A DNA stretch of 39,766 nt from Fibrobacterota bacterium (GCA_023436205.1 JAEZKC010000022.1:1-39766); one strand, 5' to 3'. Shown: positions 8,913 through 17,381, numbered from the stretch's first letter. Program-made: numbers and translations. The notes: generated by a model from the letters alone, not told the origin.

Positions 8913-10025
8913 ATGAATATACTAGTGCTTAATTGGCGGGATATCAAACACCCGGATGCCGGCGGAGCCGAAGTTCACTTTACAGAGCTGTTCAAGAGGC
9001 TGGTAAAAAAGGGACACACCGTAACGCTGCTGACCACGCGCTTCAAACACAGCCAGCCTGAAGATAACCAGGACGGCATTGAAGTGCTACGGTGGGGTCA
9101 TACCTATACGTTTAACTGGGAAGCCCCGTTTCTGATCAGAAAACTTCTCAAAAAAAGGATTTATGACTGCATCATTGATGATGTGAACAAACTCCCCTTT
9201 TTCACCCCACTCTGGTTTCCTCACCAGAAAAGCGGGGCATTTTTCCATCACCTCTTTGGTAAAACCGTCTTCGGTCTTGCCGCTTTCCCCATGGCCGCCT
9301 TTGTTTACCTGATGGAGAAAATCTATCCCGTTGCCTATAGAAAAGTGCCCTGCTGCACCGTATCCAAAAGCACAGCTTCAGAACTGATAAAGCTTGGTTT
9401 TCCCGAAAAAAAACTTTCCATTATCGAAAACAGCGTGGATACCAATTACTACTTTCCTGAACCCTCAGTAAAACGGGAAAAGGATTTGCTTCTCTACACC
9501 GGAAGATTGAAAAGATACAAACGGGTGGACATTATTTTCGATGCCATGAGCGTACTGGATAGATCGGGACTTAAGGTGCGGCTTGTGATTGCAGGCAGCG
9601 GTGATGATCTGAATCGGCTGCAAACACGTGCAAAAGAGCTGGGGTTGGAAAAACGCATCGAGTTTGCCGGTTTTGTCAGTGAAGAGAAGAAGATTGAACT
9701 TTTCCGTAAAGCTGCACTGTTTGTAAACACTTCCGAAAAAGAGGGCTGGGGTATTACCAATGTGGAAGCCGCAGCCTGCGAAACCCCAGTAGTGGCCAAC
9801 AATGCTCCCGGTCTGCGGGACTCAGTTCTAGATGGCCAGACAGGGCTGCTTTATAAAGAAAATGATGAGTACTCTCTTGCCGAGTGCATTGAGAAACTCT
9901 TAAAAGACAATGACATGCGAAACCGCTTCGGAACTCAGGGACGCCAATGGGCACTTAAGTTTTCCTGGGATTCCAGTGCGGAGAAAGTGGAACAGTGGCT
10001 ACTGGGAATAGAGCAAGGAAAATAA
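8913..10025 (+). CDS. Family 4-type glycosyltransferase (group 1)
   Basis: A 370-residue GT-B-fold glycosyltransferase. The N-terminal domain begins MNILVLNWRDIKHPDAGGAE, the glycine-rich acceptor-side loop of GT4 enzymes; the C-terminal nucleotide-sugar domain shows LLYTGRLKRYKRVD, then FAGFVSEEKKIELFRKA and the Glu motif EKEGWGITNVEAAACETPVV. It should transfer a sugar from a nucleotide donor in the cytoplasm to a lipid-linked or glycan acceptor; specificity is not readable. The ATG at 8913 is preferred; an in-frame GTG at 8907 adds two residues. Neither has a visible Shine-Dalgarno site, and the region immediately upstream is the LamG remnant, so the original leader may have been lost. The 3' end overlaps the UPF0104 gene by 31 bases. 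Confidence 0.88.
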   Translation: MNILVLNWRDIKHPDAGGAEVHFTELFKRLVKKGHTVTLLTTRFKHSQPEDNQDGIEVLRWGHTYTFNWEAPFLIRKLLKKRIYDCIIDDVNKLPFFTPLWFPHQKSGAFFHHLFGKTVFGLAAFPMAAFVYLMEKIYPVAYRKVPCCTVSKSTASELIKLGFPEKKLSIIENSVDTNYYFPEPSVKREKDLLLYTGRLKRYKRVDIIFDAMSVLDRSGLKVRLVIAGSGDDLNRLQTRAKELGLEKRIEFAGFVSEEKKIELFRKAALFVNTSEKEGWGITNVEAAACETPVVANNAPGLRDSVLDGQTGLLYKENDEYSLAECIEKLLKDNDMRNRFGTQGRQWALKFSWDSSAEKVEQWLLGIEQGK

Positions 10026-10972
10026 TCACATCCGTAATCAAGCTTGCGGCCACCTTCCTGGTGGTTTTCTTCCTCATTAATAAGCTCGGATGGCAGGACA
10101 TCGTTTCTACTATTGTCAATGCCAGCCCGATTTGGCTGGTGGCGGCTTTTGCAGTGTTTCTCCTGAGCGGATGGCTGGGAGTTATACAGTGGCGCATTCT
10201 TCTTGACAACAGAGGCATTCCACTTCCGTTCTGGCGGGCCTTCAGGCTTTACTTCGTTGGCATGTTTTTCAACAATTTTATTCTTGGAGGAATCGTAGGT
10301 GATGCCGTCAAGGTATCCTCCATACGCTCTCAGGATGGAAAAGGCATGGCAGGGCTGGCCGCCACCTTTCTAGACCGGTTTGCAGGTCTATGGGCGATGT
10401 GCGGCTTTGCAGTGATGGGAAGCTTTGTACTTCTTAACAGAGGGATGCTAACGCATGGAAAAGTAAATACTGCCATCATCGCTCTGTTTGCGGCTTTTGC
10501 CCTGTTTGCAGGCATTATGCTCTTTCTGATGCTCAAGCCTCTGCAGAATCTGTTCTTTTCAGTTAGCGACAGGCTGACACTTACCCGCAAGCTCAAATTA
10601 AAAGAAATCATCTCGGAAATGCTCATCGAGGCCAGAGATTATAAAATTCTTACATCGGTTTCACTGCTCTCTTTGCTGATTCAATTTCTGCGTATAGGGG
10701 TGCATATTCTAACTGCCGGGGCGCTGGGCTTGTTAACCGGAGCCAACTTTCAGTATTTTTTCATTTTCGTACCCATAATAGCCATGCTCATGACCATCCC
10801 GCTGCCTTTCGGTATACGAGAAGCAGTTGGAGGGGCGCTGTTCGCACTGGCCGGATTTCCTACAGATGCCGCGTTTGTGATGGGATTTCTGGCATCACTG
10901 GTCGGCATTGCCGCAAGTCTATTGGGAGGAGTCTTCTTTGTCACAGGAAAACTATACCGTTCTGGAAGGTAA
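9995..10972 (+). CDS. UPF0104 / YbhN-like integral membrane protein
   Basis: A 325-residue membrane protein with about seven or eight hydrophobic segments. It carries the family signature FNNFILGGIVGDAVKVSSI (compare FNNFLPGGIGGD in the UPF0104/COG0392 family), followed by LDRFAGLWAM, and near the end PLPFGIREAVGGALFA. The family includes the membrane part of MprF and the C-terminal half of archaeal AglD, where it is fused to a dolichol-phosphate sugar synthase. Here the next gene is a polyprenyl-phosphate-type GT2, so the pair looks like a split AglD. A role in handling the lipid-linked sugar is inferred. GTG start inside the upstream glycosyltransferase gene; one base separates the stop from the next ATG. 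Confidence 0.82.
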   Translation: MATGNRARKIITSVIKLAATFLVVFFLINKLGWQDIVSTIVNASPIWLVAAFAVFLLSGWLGVIQWRILLDNRGIPLPFWRAFRLYFVGMFFNNFILGGIVGDAVKVSSIRSQDGKGMAGLAATFLDRFAGLWAMCGFAVMGSFVLLNRGMLTHGKVNTAIIALFAAFALFAGIMLFLMLKPLQNLFFSVSDRLTLTRKLKLKEIISEMLIEARDYKILTSVSLLSLLIQFLRIGVHILTAGALGLLTGANFQYFFIFVPIIAMLMTIPLPFGIREAVGGALFALAGFPTDAAFVMGFLASLVGIAASLLGGVFFVTGKLYRSGR

Positions 10973-10973
10973 A

Positions 10974-11897
10974 ATGGACATATCTATCGTGGTCCCGCTT
11001 TACAACGAAAAAGAAAGCCTGCCCCATCTCATGAAGGGCATTGCGGAAGTACTGGACCCCATGAACAAAAGCTATGAAGTGGTGTTCGTGGATGACGGCA
11101 GCAATGACGGTTCCTTTAACGAGCTTCGTTCATTGAAGGAAACCTATGGTGAAAAAATCAAAGCCTACAAGTTCAGCCGCAACTGCGGGAAATCGGCAGC
11201 CCTTAATGCAGGGATAAGTCAGGCCGGGGGTAATATAATCATCACCATGGATGCAGACCTCCAGGATGATCCCACCGCCATCCCTGAAATGCTGACCAAA
11301 CTTGAAGACGGCTGGGACCTGGTCAGCGGATGGAAAAAAGTGCGCCATGACCCCATCGGCAAAACACTCCCTTCAAGAGTGTGGAATGCGGTTACCTCTG
11401 CAGTTTCCGGGCTCAAACTGCACGACTTCAACTGCGGTTTTAAAGCTTATCGGGCTGAAGTAGCCAAAAATCTTGACATTTACGGAGAACGCCACCGATA
11501 TCTTCCTGCACTGGCACACTGGGATGGCTACAGCGTCACCGAGATACCGGTTCCTCATCATGCCCGAAAGTTTGGCAAATCCAAATTCGGAGTGGGACGA
11601 ATCTTCAATGGCGTGATGGATATGATCACTCTCCTGTTCCTTAAAAGATACCTCAAAAGCCCGCTTCACTTTTTCGGAATGGTGGGTTTAGTGCTTATTC
11701 TAGCAGGGATAGGAGTTCTCGGGTATTTTGGAGTCATGTGGGCACTCACTGGTATTATGAGAATCCGCCCGCTTACGCTATTGGCTGTAGGATCGATGAT
11801 TGTGGGAGTACAGTTCATCTCAATTGGCCTGATTGGTGAGATGATTACTCATTCACAGAAAACCAACCAGTTTACGATTAGAGAAAAACTGGAATAA
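10974..11897 (+). CDS. Polyprenyl-phosphate glycosyltransferase, GT2 (CsbB/GtrB/DPM-like)
   Basis: A 307-residue enzyme with the GT2 opening MDISIVVPLYNEKESLP, the first Asp pair in VVFVDDGSNDGS, SRNCGKSAALNAG, the metal-binding motif MDADLQDDP, and the HDFNCGFKAYR segment seen in undecaprenyl/dolichyl-phosphate sugar synthases. Two hydrophobic segments close the protein (about residues 230-255 and 265-290), as in GtrB and CsbB. It probably moves a sugar from a nucleotide donor to undecaprenyl phosphate on the cytoplasmic face. The ATG at 10974 is chosen because GGAAGG lies five bases before it and MDISIVVP is the family start; the open frame upstream to 10908 overlaps the previous gene and does not resemble the family. 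Same operon as the UPF0104 gene. Confidence 0.9.
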   Translation: MDISIVVPLYNEKESLPHLMKGIAEVLDPMNKSYEVVFVDDGSNDGSFNELRSLKETYGEKIKAYKFSRNCGKSAALNAGISQAGGNIIITMDADLQDDPTAIPEMLTKLEDGWDLVSGWKKVRHDPIGKTLPSRVWNAVTSAVSGLKLHDFNCGFKAYRAEVAKNLDIYGERHRYLPALAHWDGYSVTEIPVPHHARKFGKSKFGVGRIFNGVMDMITLLFLKRYLKSPLHFFGMVGLVLILAGIGVLGYFGVMWALTGIMRIRPLTLLAVGSMIVGVQFISIGLIGEMITHSQKTNQFTIREKLE

Positions 11898-11906
11898 AGA
11901 TGTTGA

Positions 11907-11929
11907 ACCCGTAACTATTGCGTACGGGT
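11907..11929 (+). other. Small intergenic hairpin
   Basis: ACCCGTA at 11907-11913 pairs perfectly with TACGGGT at 11923-11929 around a 9-base loop, between the GT2 gene and the next GT4 gene. No T run follows, so it is not a convincing terminator. It could be a processing or stability element. Confidence 0.35.
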
Positions 11930-11943
11930 GAGAATGGAGTTGA

Positions 11944-13119
11944 ATGAAAGTTCTCGTTGTGGGTTCAGTATATCCTCGTTACGAATCTGATACGGAAGTG
12001 CCCTGGCTGAGAGAAACCGTAAAGCGCTGCAAGGAAGCCGGCTGCCAGATAGAGGTACTCGCACCTTCCTATAAAGGTCTTAAAAGCCATTTTGTTGACG
12101 GGGTTAAAATCCATCGCTTCCGATATGCACCCGCTTCAGCAGAAGATCTTACTGGTGAAGAGGGTGCCCCAAGTAAAATCCATCAGTTCCGGTATAAGGT
12201 ACTTACATTTTTCTATATAGTATCAGGCACACTTCATCTGCTCTACCTCCATGGCACCAGACGCTATGATATTCTGCATGTGCACTGGCCTTTTCCGCAT
12301 GGCATCTTCTCCAGTGTGGCCAAAAAGATATTCGGCGGCAAAGTGATTCTCAATTTCCACGGAGCATGCCTGCTGCTTGCGAAAAAATATAAATTTGTAA
12401 ATACGTTTCTCAACCGTTTCATCAAAAGTGCCGATGAGATCATCACCAACTCCTCTTTTACAGCATCGCGAGTCAAGGCGGTCTATCCCCGTGATGCAGT
12501 TGTCATCCCCTACGGGACCACCTTCACTCCTGTGGAAAACTGCGCCGATCCCGATTCTCCTCTGGTACTGAGTGTGGGGCGGCTTATCGAACGCAAAGGG
12601 TTTTCCTATCTGGTTGAAGCCGCAGGCAGAGTGGTAAAAGAGGTTCCCAAAGCCCGATTCGCGCTTGTGGGAGGTGGTCCGCTCCTTGAACCCCTTCGCA
12701 GACAGGTAAAAGAGTGCGGCCTTGAAAACTGTGTTGTTGTTACCGGTAAAGTCTCCCAGGAAGAGCTTATCGATTATTACCGGCAGGCTTCTCTGTTTGT
12801 TCTCCCCGCCATCGAAGATACCAAAGGTGATACCGAAGGTTTGGGGGTTGTATTGATTGAGGCCCTTAGTTGTCGTATCCCCGTGGCAGCCAGCAATGTG
12901 GGAGGGATTCCCGATGTGATCATCGATGGCAAAACAGGCCTTCTCTTTCCACAAAAAGACAGTGACGCCATAGCGGAAGCCATATCACGAATTCTCAGAA
13001 ACGAGGAGCTTCGCCAGACTCTTATCAGACAAGGTCACGATCACTTGTGCTCCGCGTTCAGCTGGGAATCTGTTGTGGAACGGATAACAAATACTTATAA
13101 ATACGTTCTTAAACAGTAG
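11944..13119 (+). CDS. Family 4-type glycosyltransferase (group 1)
   Basis: A 391-residue GT-B enzyme, distinct from the one at 8913. It starts MKVLVVGSVYPRYESDTEVP and has the middle segment DILHVHWPFPHGIFSS, the nucleotide-binding domain start LVLSVGRLIERKGFSYLVEA, then LVGGGPLLEPLRRQ and TKGDTEGLGVVLIEALSCRI, which holds the ExxxxxxxE donor-phosphate motif. The segment LNFHGACLLLAKKYKF resembles GT4 enzymes that work on lipid-linked or exopolysaccharide acceptors, but substrate cannot be read from sequence. GGAG lies shortly upstream of the ATG. It closes the glycan block; a Nudix gene follows after nine bases. Confidence 0.88.
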   Translation: MKVLVVGSVYPRYESDTEVPWLRETVKRCKEAGCQIEVLAPSYKGLKSHFVDGVKIHRFRYAPASAEDLTGEEGAPSKIHQFRYKVLTFFYIVSGTLHLLYLHGTRRYDILHVHWPFPHGIFSSVAKKIFGGKVILNFHGACLLLAKKYKFVNTFLNRFIKSADEIITNSSFTASRVKAVYPRDAVVIPYGTTFTPVENCADPDSPLVLSVGRLIERKGFSYLVEAAGRVVKEVPKARFALVGGGPLLEPLRRQVKECGLENCVVVTGKVSQEELIDYYRQASLFVLPAIEDTKGDTEGLGVVLIEALSCRIPVAASNVGGIPDVIIDGKTGLLFPQKDSDAIAEAISRILRNEELRQTLIRQGHDHLCSAFSWESVVERITNTYKYVLKQ

Positions 13120-13128
13120 AGGTGTTTT

Positions 13129-13659
13129 TTGACAAATATCTGCTCCGAACTGAAATCTGTAAATGATGTGAACTGGGAGACCTGGCACTTCACAGAAAGC
13201 GCTGTTCTGTGCTTTGTTCGTCGAAAAGATGAAGTTCTTCTCATTCACAAGAAAACCGGTTTGGGCAAAGGAAAAATCAATGCTCCCGGGGGTAGAATCG
13301 AAAAGGGAGAAACACCCCTCCAGGCTGCAGTTCGCGAAACCAGAGAGGAAACTCACATTACACCAGACAAGCTGTCATTTGTGGCGGAGTTGCAGTTCAT
13401 CTTTACCGACGGGTATTCATTACGAGGTCTGGTGTTCACGGCAGATTCCCATGAGGGTATTCCCACATCCACTCCCGAAGCAGACCCGTTCTGGTGCTCA
13501 CTTGAGGCTATCCCTTATGATAAAATGTGGGCCGACGACATCCACTGGCTCCCAAGGGTACTTTCTGGAGAAAAGGTTCTCGGAAGATTTATTTTCGAAG
13601 ATGACAAAATGCTGGATTTAAGTGTACAAGCAATAGATTCCACTGAACCGGTTTCATAA
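13129..13659 (+). CDS. MTH1-like Nudix hydrolase (probable oxidised-purine dNTP pyrophosphatase)
   Basis: A 176-residue Nudix protein. The Nudix box runs GRIEKGETPLQAAV then RETREETHI, fitting GX5EX7REUXEEXGU except that the last Gly is His. The N-terminal stretch VLLIHKKTGLGKGKINAPGG and the C-terminal KMWADDIHWLP parallel human MTH1, where the WPDD aspartates recognise 8-oxo-dGTP. Both aspartates are kept here (WADD), so a sanitising role on oxidised purine nucleotides is a good inference. About 20 N-terminal residues precede the family core. The start is TTG at 13129, with AGAGGTG five bases upstream. Same strand and close to the glycosyltransferase before it, but functionally unrelated to it. 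Confidence 0.85.
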   Translation: MTNICSELKSVNDVNWETWHFTESAVLCFVRRKDEVLLIHKKTGLGKGKINAPGGRIEKGETPLQAAVRETREETHITPDKLSFVAELQFIFTDGYSLRGLVFTADSHEGIPTSTPEADPFWCSLEAIPYDKMWADDIHWLPRVLSGEKVLGRFIFEDDKMLDLSVQAIDSTEPVS

Positions 13660-13786
13660 TTCATCAGTTTTCAAACATCAATTCCCTCTCACCCCGATCT
13701 CTTCTGCATTGTACTAGGATTTCATAACCAAAAACTTGTATCCATAGTTTGAATTTTTCGAGAATGCAAGGCCCAAAAAGGTTTGA

Positions 13787-15304
13787 TCACATCGTGCTGC
13801 GCCGTTCTACAACACTTCCTCTTAAACTGATGGAGGTGCGATTTCCGGAGAATAGAGATTGCGCTGGATAAAGCAGATGGTTAAGCATACTCTGTACTTC
13901 GCCACGGGTATTGAATTCATAAGAACTGATCCGCCTCTCAAAACTAGCAAAGGTGTTATCGAACCCTATTAGTGAAGGGCGTTTTTTTAGCGGCACCCCT
14001 TTATGATTCCAATAATCCATAATCAGGCAGGCAACCTGATCATTTGCACAGACCCAGGCGGTTATGGATTTGTTCATTTCAGCTTTCTCAATGAGAGGAA
14101 TGCATGCAGAAAATATCAAATCATCTCGCAACAGTTTCTGATACTGATCTATTACCCCATGAAGTCTTCCGGACATAAAGGGATGCAGCGTTTTTCCACT
14201 GAACAATTCGAATGAACTTTTTCCACTTTCAATAGACTCGAAAATCACTTCTAGAAATTCATAATCGTTTTGATAGTCCGTCAATGTAAAGGCATGAACC
14301 TTTCCCCCCTGTGTACAAACAGCCTTGCGCAAACCATCAAGACGGCTTTGAGACCAGGGACTCCCATTAAAGGGCGATATGTAAGCCAACTCCTTATGTC
14401 CCTTATCAATAAGGAACTGCCCCACATCCCTCCCCGGTAATGGTGAGTAACTGGAATCAAAAAACGCGAGCCTTTTGTAGTGTGTCCCGTACCGTTCCAT
14501 TGACTGCAGCACCTTGCGGTCTTCAATCCAGATGGAAACCGGTATTTTCGTACAAATGAGTTTGGCAAGGCACCCGGCAGAATTTTTCATGTGGTAAGAG
14601 GAAAGTATCAATCCACAGATGCTGCTATTCTTGAGATAATTCTCCAGAGTCGATCCGTCCGGAGTGAAAAATTCAGGTCTTTCAAGATAGTCATTATAGC
14701 TTATGATCTCCAGATCCAAAGCCCGATCTGCAGATTCCGTTGATAGAACCCGGTAAAAATTAACCTCACGCTCACTGTCTATCTTTATAGCATCCCTGCT
14801 GAACCCAAGCGCAATTACTGCAACACGCTTCTTTTGAACCTTTTTATTAGTAAAGAAAAAGTATCTATTGCCGTTTCTCTTCAGAATGCGCTGTGCAACC
14901 AATTCTTTAACAGCTTTCCTTATCGTGGGATAACTTACTTCGTATATGGCGGCAAGCTGGTTCAAAGGAGGCACCGGCAGATTGATCCGATACTTCCCAC
15001 TCAAGATATCCTGCTTGAACTTGTCGACGACCTGCCGGGGCTTGGATCTTTTCTCAAAAAGCAGTTTGTCTTTTTCAGGATCAATCATCGAAAGGTGTTG
15101 CGATTTGAAAAATCCCTTTCCCCACACGCTTTTAACCTGATCTTCCTTTTTAAGAATTTCAAGAGCACGAGTAACTGTCATTGCAGAAACAGTAAGCTCC
15201 CGGGAAAGATGACGCACTGATGGCAATTTTTTTAAGCTCTCATTTTTCAGTAAATCCCTGATAAGAGAAACCGTATGCTGCAAAACCGGCGCATCTCTAT
15301 TCAA
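13787..15304 (-). CDS. Regulator with two GntR-type winged helices and a LacI-type sensor
   Basis: A DNA-binding repressor or activator of about 505 residues. Two winged-helix segments lie in tandem: the first near residues 10-65 (LPSVRHLSRELTVSAMTVTR), the second near 90-145 (PPLNQLAAIYEVSYPTIRKA). The remainder, from about 160, is a periplasmic-binding-protein fold as in LacI/GalR sensors, with KRVAVIALGFS at its start, FLIDKGHKELAYISPFNGS, and late AWVCANDQVACLIMDYW followed by SLIGFDNTF. It most likely senses a sugar or oligosaccharide. The TTG at 15304 is preferred because AGGGGG ends five bases before it; an in-frame TTG at 15319 lacks such a site. Divergent from a secreted glycoside hydrolase, its probable target. 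Confidence 0.83.
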   Translation of the reverse strand: MNRDAPVLQHTVSLIRDLLKNESLKKLPSVRHLSRELTVSAMTVTRALEILKKEDQVKSVWGKGFFKSQHLSMIDPEKDKLLFEKRSKPRQVVDKFKQDILSGKYRINLPVPPLNQLAAIYEVSYPTIRKAVKELVAQRILKRNGNRYFFFTNKKVQKKRVAVIALGFSRDAIKIDSEREVNFYRVLSTESADRALDLEIISYNDYLERPEFFTPDGSTLENYLKNSSICGLILSSYHMKNSAGCLAKLICTKIPVSIWIEDRKVLQSMERYGTHYKRLAFFDSSYSPLPGRDVGQFLIDKGHKELAYISPFNGSPWSQSRLDGLRKAVCTQGGKVHAFTLTDYQNDYEFLEVIFESIESGKSSFELFSGKTLHPFMSGRLHGVIDQYQKLLRDDLIFSACIPLIEKAEMNKSITAWVCANDQVACLIMDYWNHKGVPLKKRPSLIGFDNTFASFERRISSYEFNTRGEVQSMLNHLLYPAQSLFSGNRTSISLRGSVVERRSTM

Positions 15305-15333
15305 ATCATCCCCCTGCAATCAAGCCAGATCAT

Positions 15334-15414
15334 AACAGTAGAACAGTTTAATAAATAAGTTACAATATTTACGGCAAAAAGAACACTGTTTACTCCTATA
15401 TTTCAGTAAAACAG
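15334..15414. promoter_or_regulatory. Candidate operator region with AACAGT half-sites
   Basis: In the divergent gap between the regulator and the glycoside hydrolase, AACAGT occurs at 15334-15339 and 15342-15347, and its complement ACTGTT at 15385-15390. CTGTTTACT (15386-15394) faces AGTAAAACAG (15405-15414) as a near-perfect inverted repeat with one extra A. This is a plausible binding site for the adjacent double-winged-helix regulator. No -35/-10 pair with good spacing was found. Inference only. Confidence 0.4.
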
Positions 15415-15441
15415 AGCATTTCAACACAAAAAGGAGCACCT

Positions 15442-17034
15442 ATGAAGAGGCTATTCATAGTAACGACATTCCTGCTACTTCAGGCTGGAATCCATAATTC
15501 CCAGGCAGCACTGAACATGACCGTGAGAGGCGATACCATAATCAATACCCTTTCGGAATACTTTTTCGGCCACAACTACTGGATGTGGTGCCCATCATGG
15601 GGAAATCAGATTGAGGGAACGGAAGCACAGGTGTCCGACCTGAAGCTTGACCTTCTTCGTTTTGGAGGCATTTCGGTGGATCTGGGGTATCCCGATGCTG
15701 TATCCAATTCTGTTCTGCAGGACTATGCCGACTATTGCAAGACGGTAAATGCAGAACCGCTTCTTCAGCTTCAGCTCGCCAAATACACCAACACCGAAGA
15801 CAGAGTGTCCAATGCAGCAGCCATGTTCACCTATTTCAAATCCATCAGCCCGGTAAAGTTTGTTTCAATTGGAAACGAACCGGATATTTATCCCGACAAT
15901 CTGGGGGTCAATGCCAGTTACGGGGCAGAATACCTGCAAAGTTATACTCTCGATGATTACTGTAACGATTTCAATGCAGTTGCGACGGAGATAAAAAGAC
16001 TCGATCCAAATGTCAAAATCGTGGGACTGGAACTTTCTCACAAGTATAACGAATGGATTCCCGAGTTCGTATCACGATGCAAGGATAATGTAGATATCAT
16101 CTCACTCCATTATTACCCCAATGCGGCCAGCGGATGCAGCTATAACACTGCCAGAGGTCAGGATATTTACATGCGCAGCTTTTATTTAAACGCAAGAGTT
16201 CTCATAAACCAGAATGCAGGTGACAAAGTAATTCCTCTTATAATTGGTGAAACAAACATAACGTGGGATGGTGATCCTGCCCATTCCACTTACAGTGCCT
16301 CTCCCGGAACGTTCAATGCAGCTCTCTGGTTTGCCGAATTCGTAGGGATCTCAAGTGCTCAGAAAAACCTGCTTTCCATTATGCCGTGGAGTCTGCGCGA
16401 AGGATGGACCTTGGGTTTTCTTGACGAAAGCAGTAAACCCAAACCGGTTTTCCATGTATACAAAATGTTTACCAATAATGCAAAAAAACACCTGATTCAT
16501 CGCCAGAGCCTGAACTCTTATGTCAAAGTACTGGGGTACAAGGATGACTCGGGGAATGTAAGTATTTTCACCATGAACTGGGATACCACATCTTCCTATG
16601 AACTGACCATGAATTTCAGCGGCCTGTTTTCCGATTCCTCATTCAGTTGCACTGTTCCCCCACAGTCCTTCAGCTGCTTCAATTTCCCGGCAAATTCGCC
16701 TGAACCGGAAATAACTGTGTACAGTAAAGGCATGTCACTCCCCACTTCTGTCATCTTTACTCCCGGTTCACAGAAGAGTGCTCCGAAACTGATTCAAACC
16801 ACCTTCAACAGAAAAGCCAGCAGCATTGAAATCTTCTCCCAAAACCCGATTCAGAATGTGGGAGCGGCCGTGTTCAACCTTCAAGGCCGGATTATCTACG
16901 AAACCAAAATTGGGACACTGAAAAAAGGCTTAACCACCTTACAGCTGAAAAAATCACTCATTTCTTCCGGAGTTCATATTCTTAGAATCTACAGTAACTC
17001 ACAAGTGATTACGGAGTACAAACTGAATAAATAG
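15442..17034 (+). CDS. Secreted clan GH-A glycoside hydrolase with C-terminal sorting-like tail
   Basis: A 530-residue protein with a signal peptide (about residues 1-23, KRLFIVTTFLLLQAG...SQAA). The middle is a TIM-barrel hydrolase of clan GH-A: LLRFGGISVDLGYPD near 71-85, acid/base candidate E146 in SIGNEPDIYP, SLHYYPNA near 221-228, and nucleophile candidate E270 in PLIIGETN. The pattern resembles GH44, GH39 or GH79 enzymes; I cannot choose among them. A beta-sandwich follows (NVSIFTMNWD...). The last 70 or so residues end LISSGVHILRIYSNSQVI then a basic tail, like Por/T9SS type A sorting domains, suggesting cell-surface delivery. AAGGAG lies six bases before the ATG. Divergent from the sensor-regulator; a clear terminator follows. 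Confidence 0.75.
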   Translation: MKRLFIVTTFLLLQAGIHNSQAALNMTVRGDTIINTLSEYFFGHNYWMWCPSWGNQIEGTEAQVSDLKLDLLRFGGISVDLGYPDAVSNSVLQDYADYCKTVNAEPLLQLQLAKYTNTEDRVSNAAAMFTYFKSISPVKFVSIGNEPDIYPDNLGVNASYGAEYLQSYTLDDYCNDFNAVATEIKRLDPNVKIVGLELSHKYNEWIPEFVSRCKDNVDIISLHYYPNAASGCSYNTARGQDIYMRSFYLNARVLINQNAGDKVIPLIIGETNITWDGDPAHSTYSASPGTFNAALWFAEFVGISSAQKNLLSIMPWSLREGWTLGFLDESSKPKPVFHVYKMFTNNAKKHLIHRQSLNSYVKVLGYKDDSGNVSIFTMNWDTTSSYELTMNFSGLFSDSSFSCTVPPQSFSCFNFPANSPEPEITVYSKGMSLPTSVIFTPGSQKSAPKLIQTTFNRKASSIEIFSQNPIQNVGAAVFNLQGRIIYETKIGTLKKGLTTLQLKKSLISSGVHILRIYSNSQVITEYKLNK

Positions 17035-17381
17035 CTCTACACTTTCCACCCAAGAGCACGAAATGGAACATCTCCACTTCGTGCTTTCCTTTTATTTTAC
17101 ATCAACAGCAGTAGTTTAGTCTTGGAAACAAGCACATTTTGTGTAGTAAATATCTGATATCCATTTGCCCAAACTCAACAAAACCCACCTCAATGCCTGA
17201 TGATTGAGGATATTTGTGCAGTGAGATCTTCCCGCCATAGATCAAAAATAAAAATCATCAGAATAAAAAAAGGTTTCCACCCCTAAAACCCACCCTGTAT
17301 TTTAAAGCACATAGCAATACTGAAAAGCTGAACATTTTAAAGAATTCACATAAATCTTAAACTGATACAGGAGGAGTGCAG
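17035..17381 (+). other. Intergenic region between the two secreted hydrolases
   Basis: No gene was seen in these 347 bases. It opens with the terminator of the upstream hydrolase (listed separately). At 17188-17209 CCTCAAT and ATTGAGG form an inverted repeat with an 8-base loop and no T run, a possible operator. The stretch from 17240 is A/T-rich with A runs and twice carries ATTTTAAAG before the next gene, so a promoter for the GH5 gene is likely here, but no clean -35/-10 pair could be named. Confidence 0.4.
17055..17098 (+). terminator. Rho-independent terminator after the clan GH-A hydrolase
   Basis: AGCACGAA-A-TGGA pairs with TCCA-C-TTCGTGCT across a 5-base loop: eight outer and four inner pairs with one mismatch. 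It is followed by TTTCCTTTTATTTT. A strong intrinsic terminator placed 20 bases after the stop codon, so the downstream GH5 gene probably has its own promoter. Confidence 0.85.

Noticed and set aside
12223..12954. 243-codon minus-strand frame opposite the second GT4 gene
   Set aside because: It lies wholly antisense to a convincing glycosyltransferase and shows no family-like sequence.
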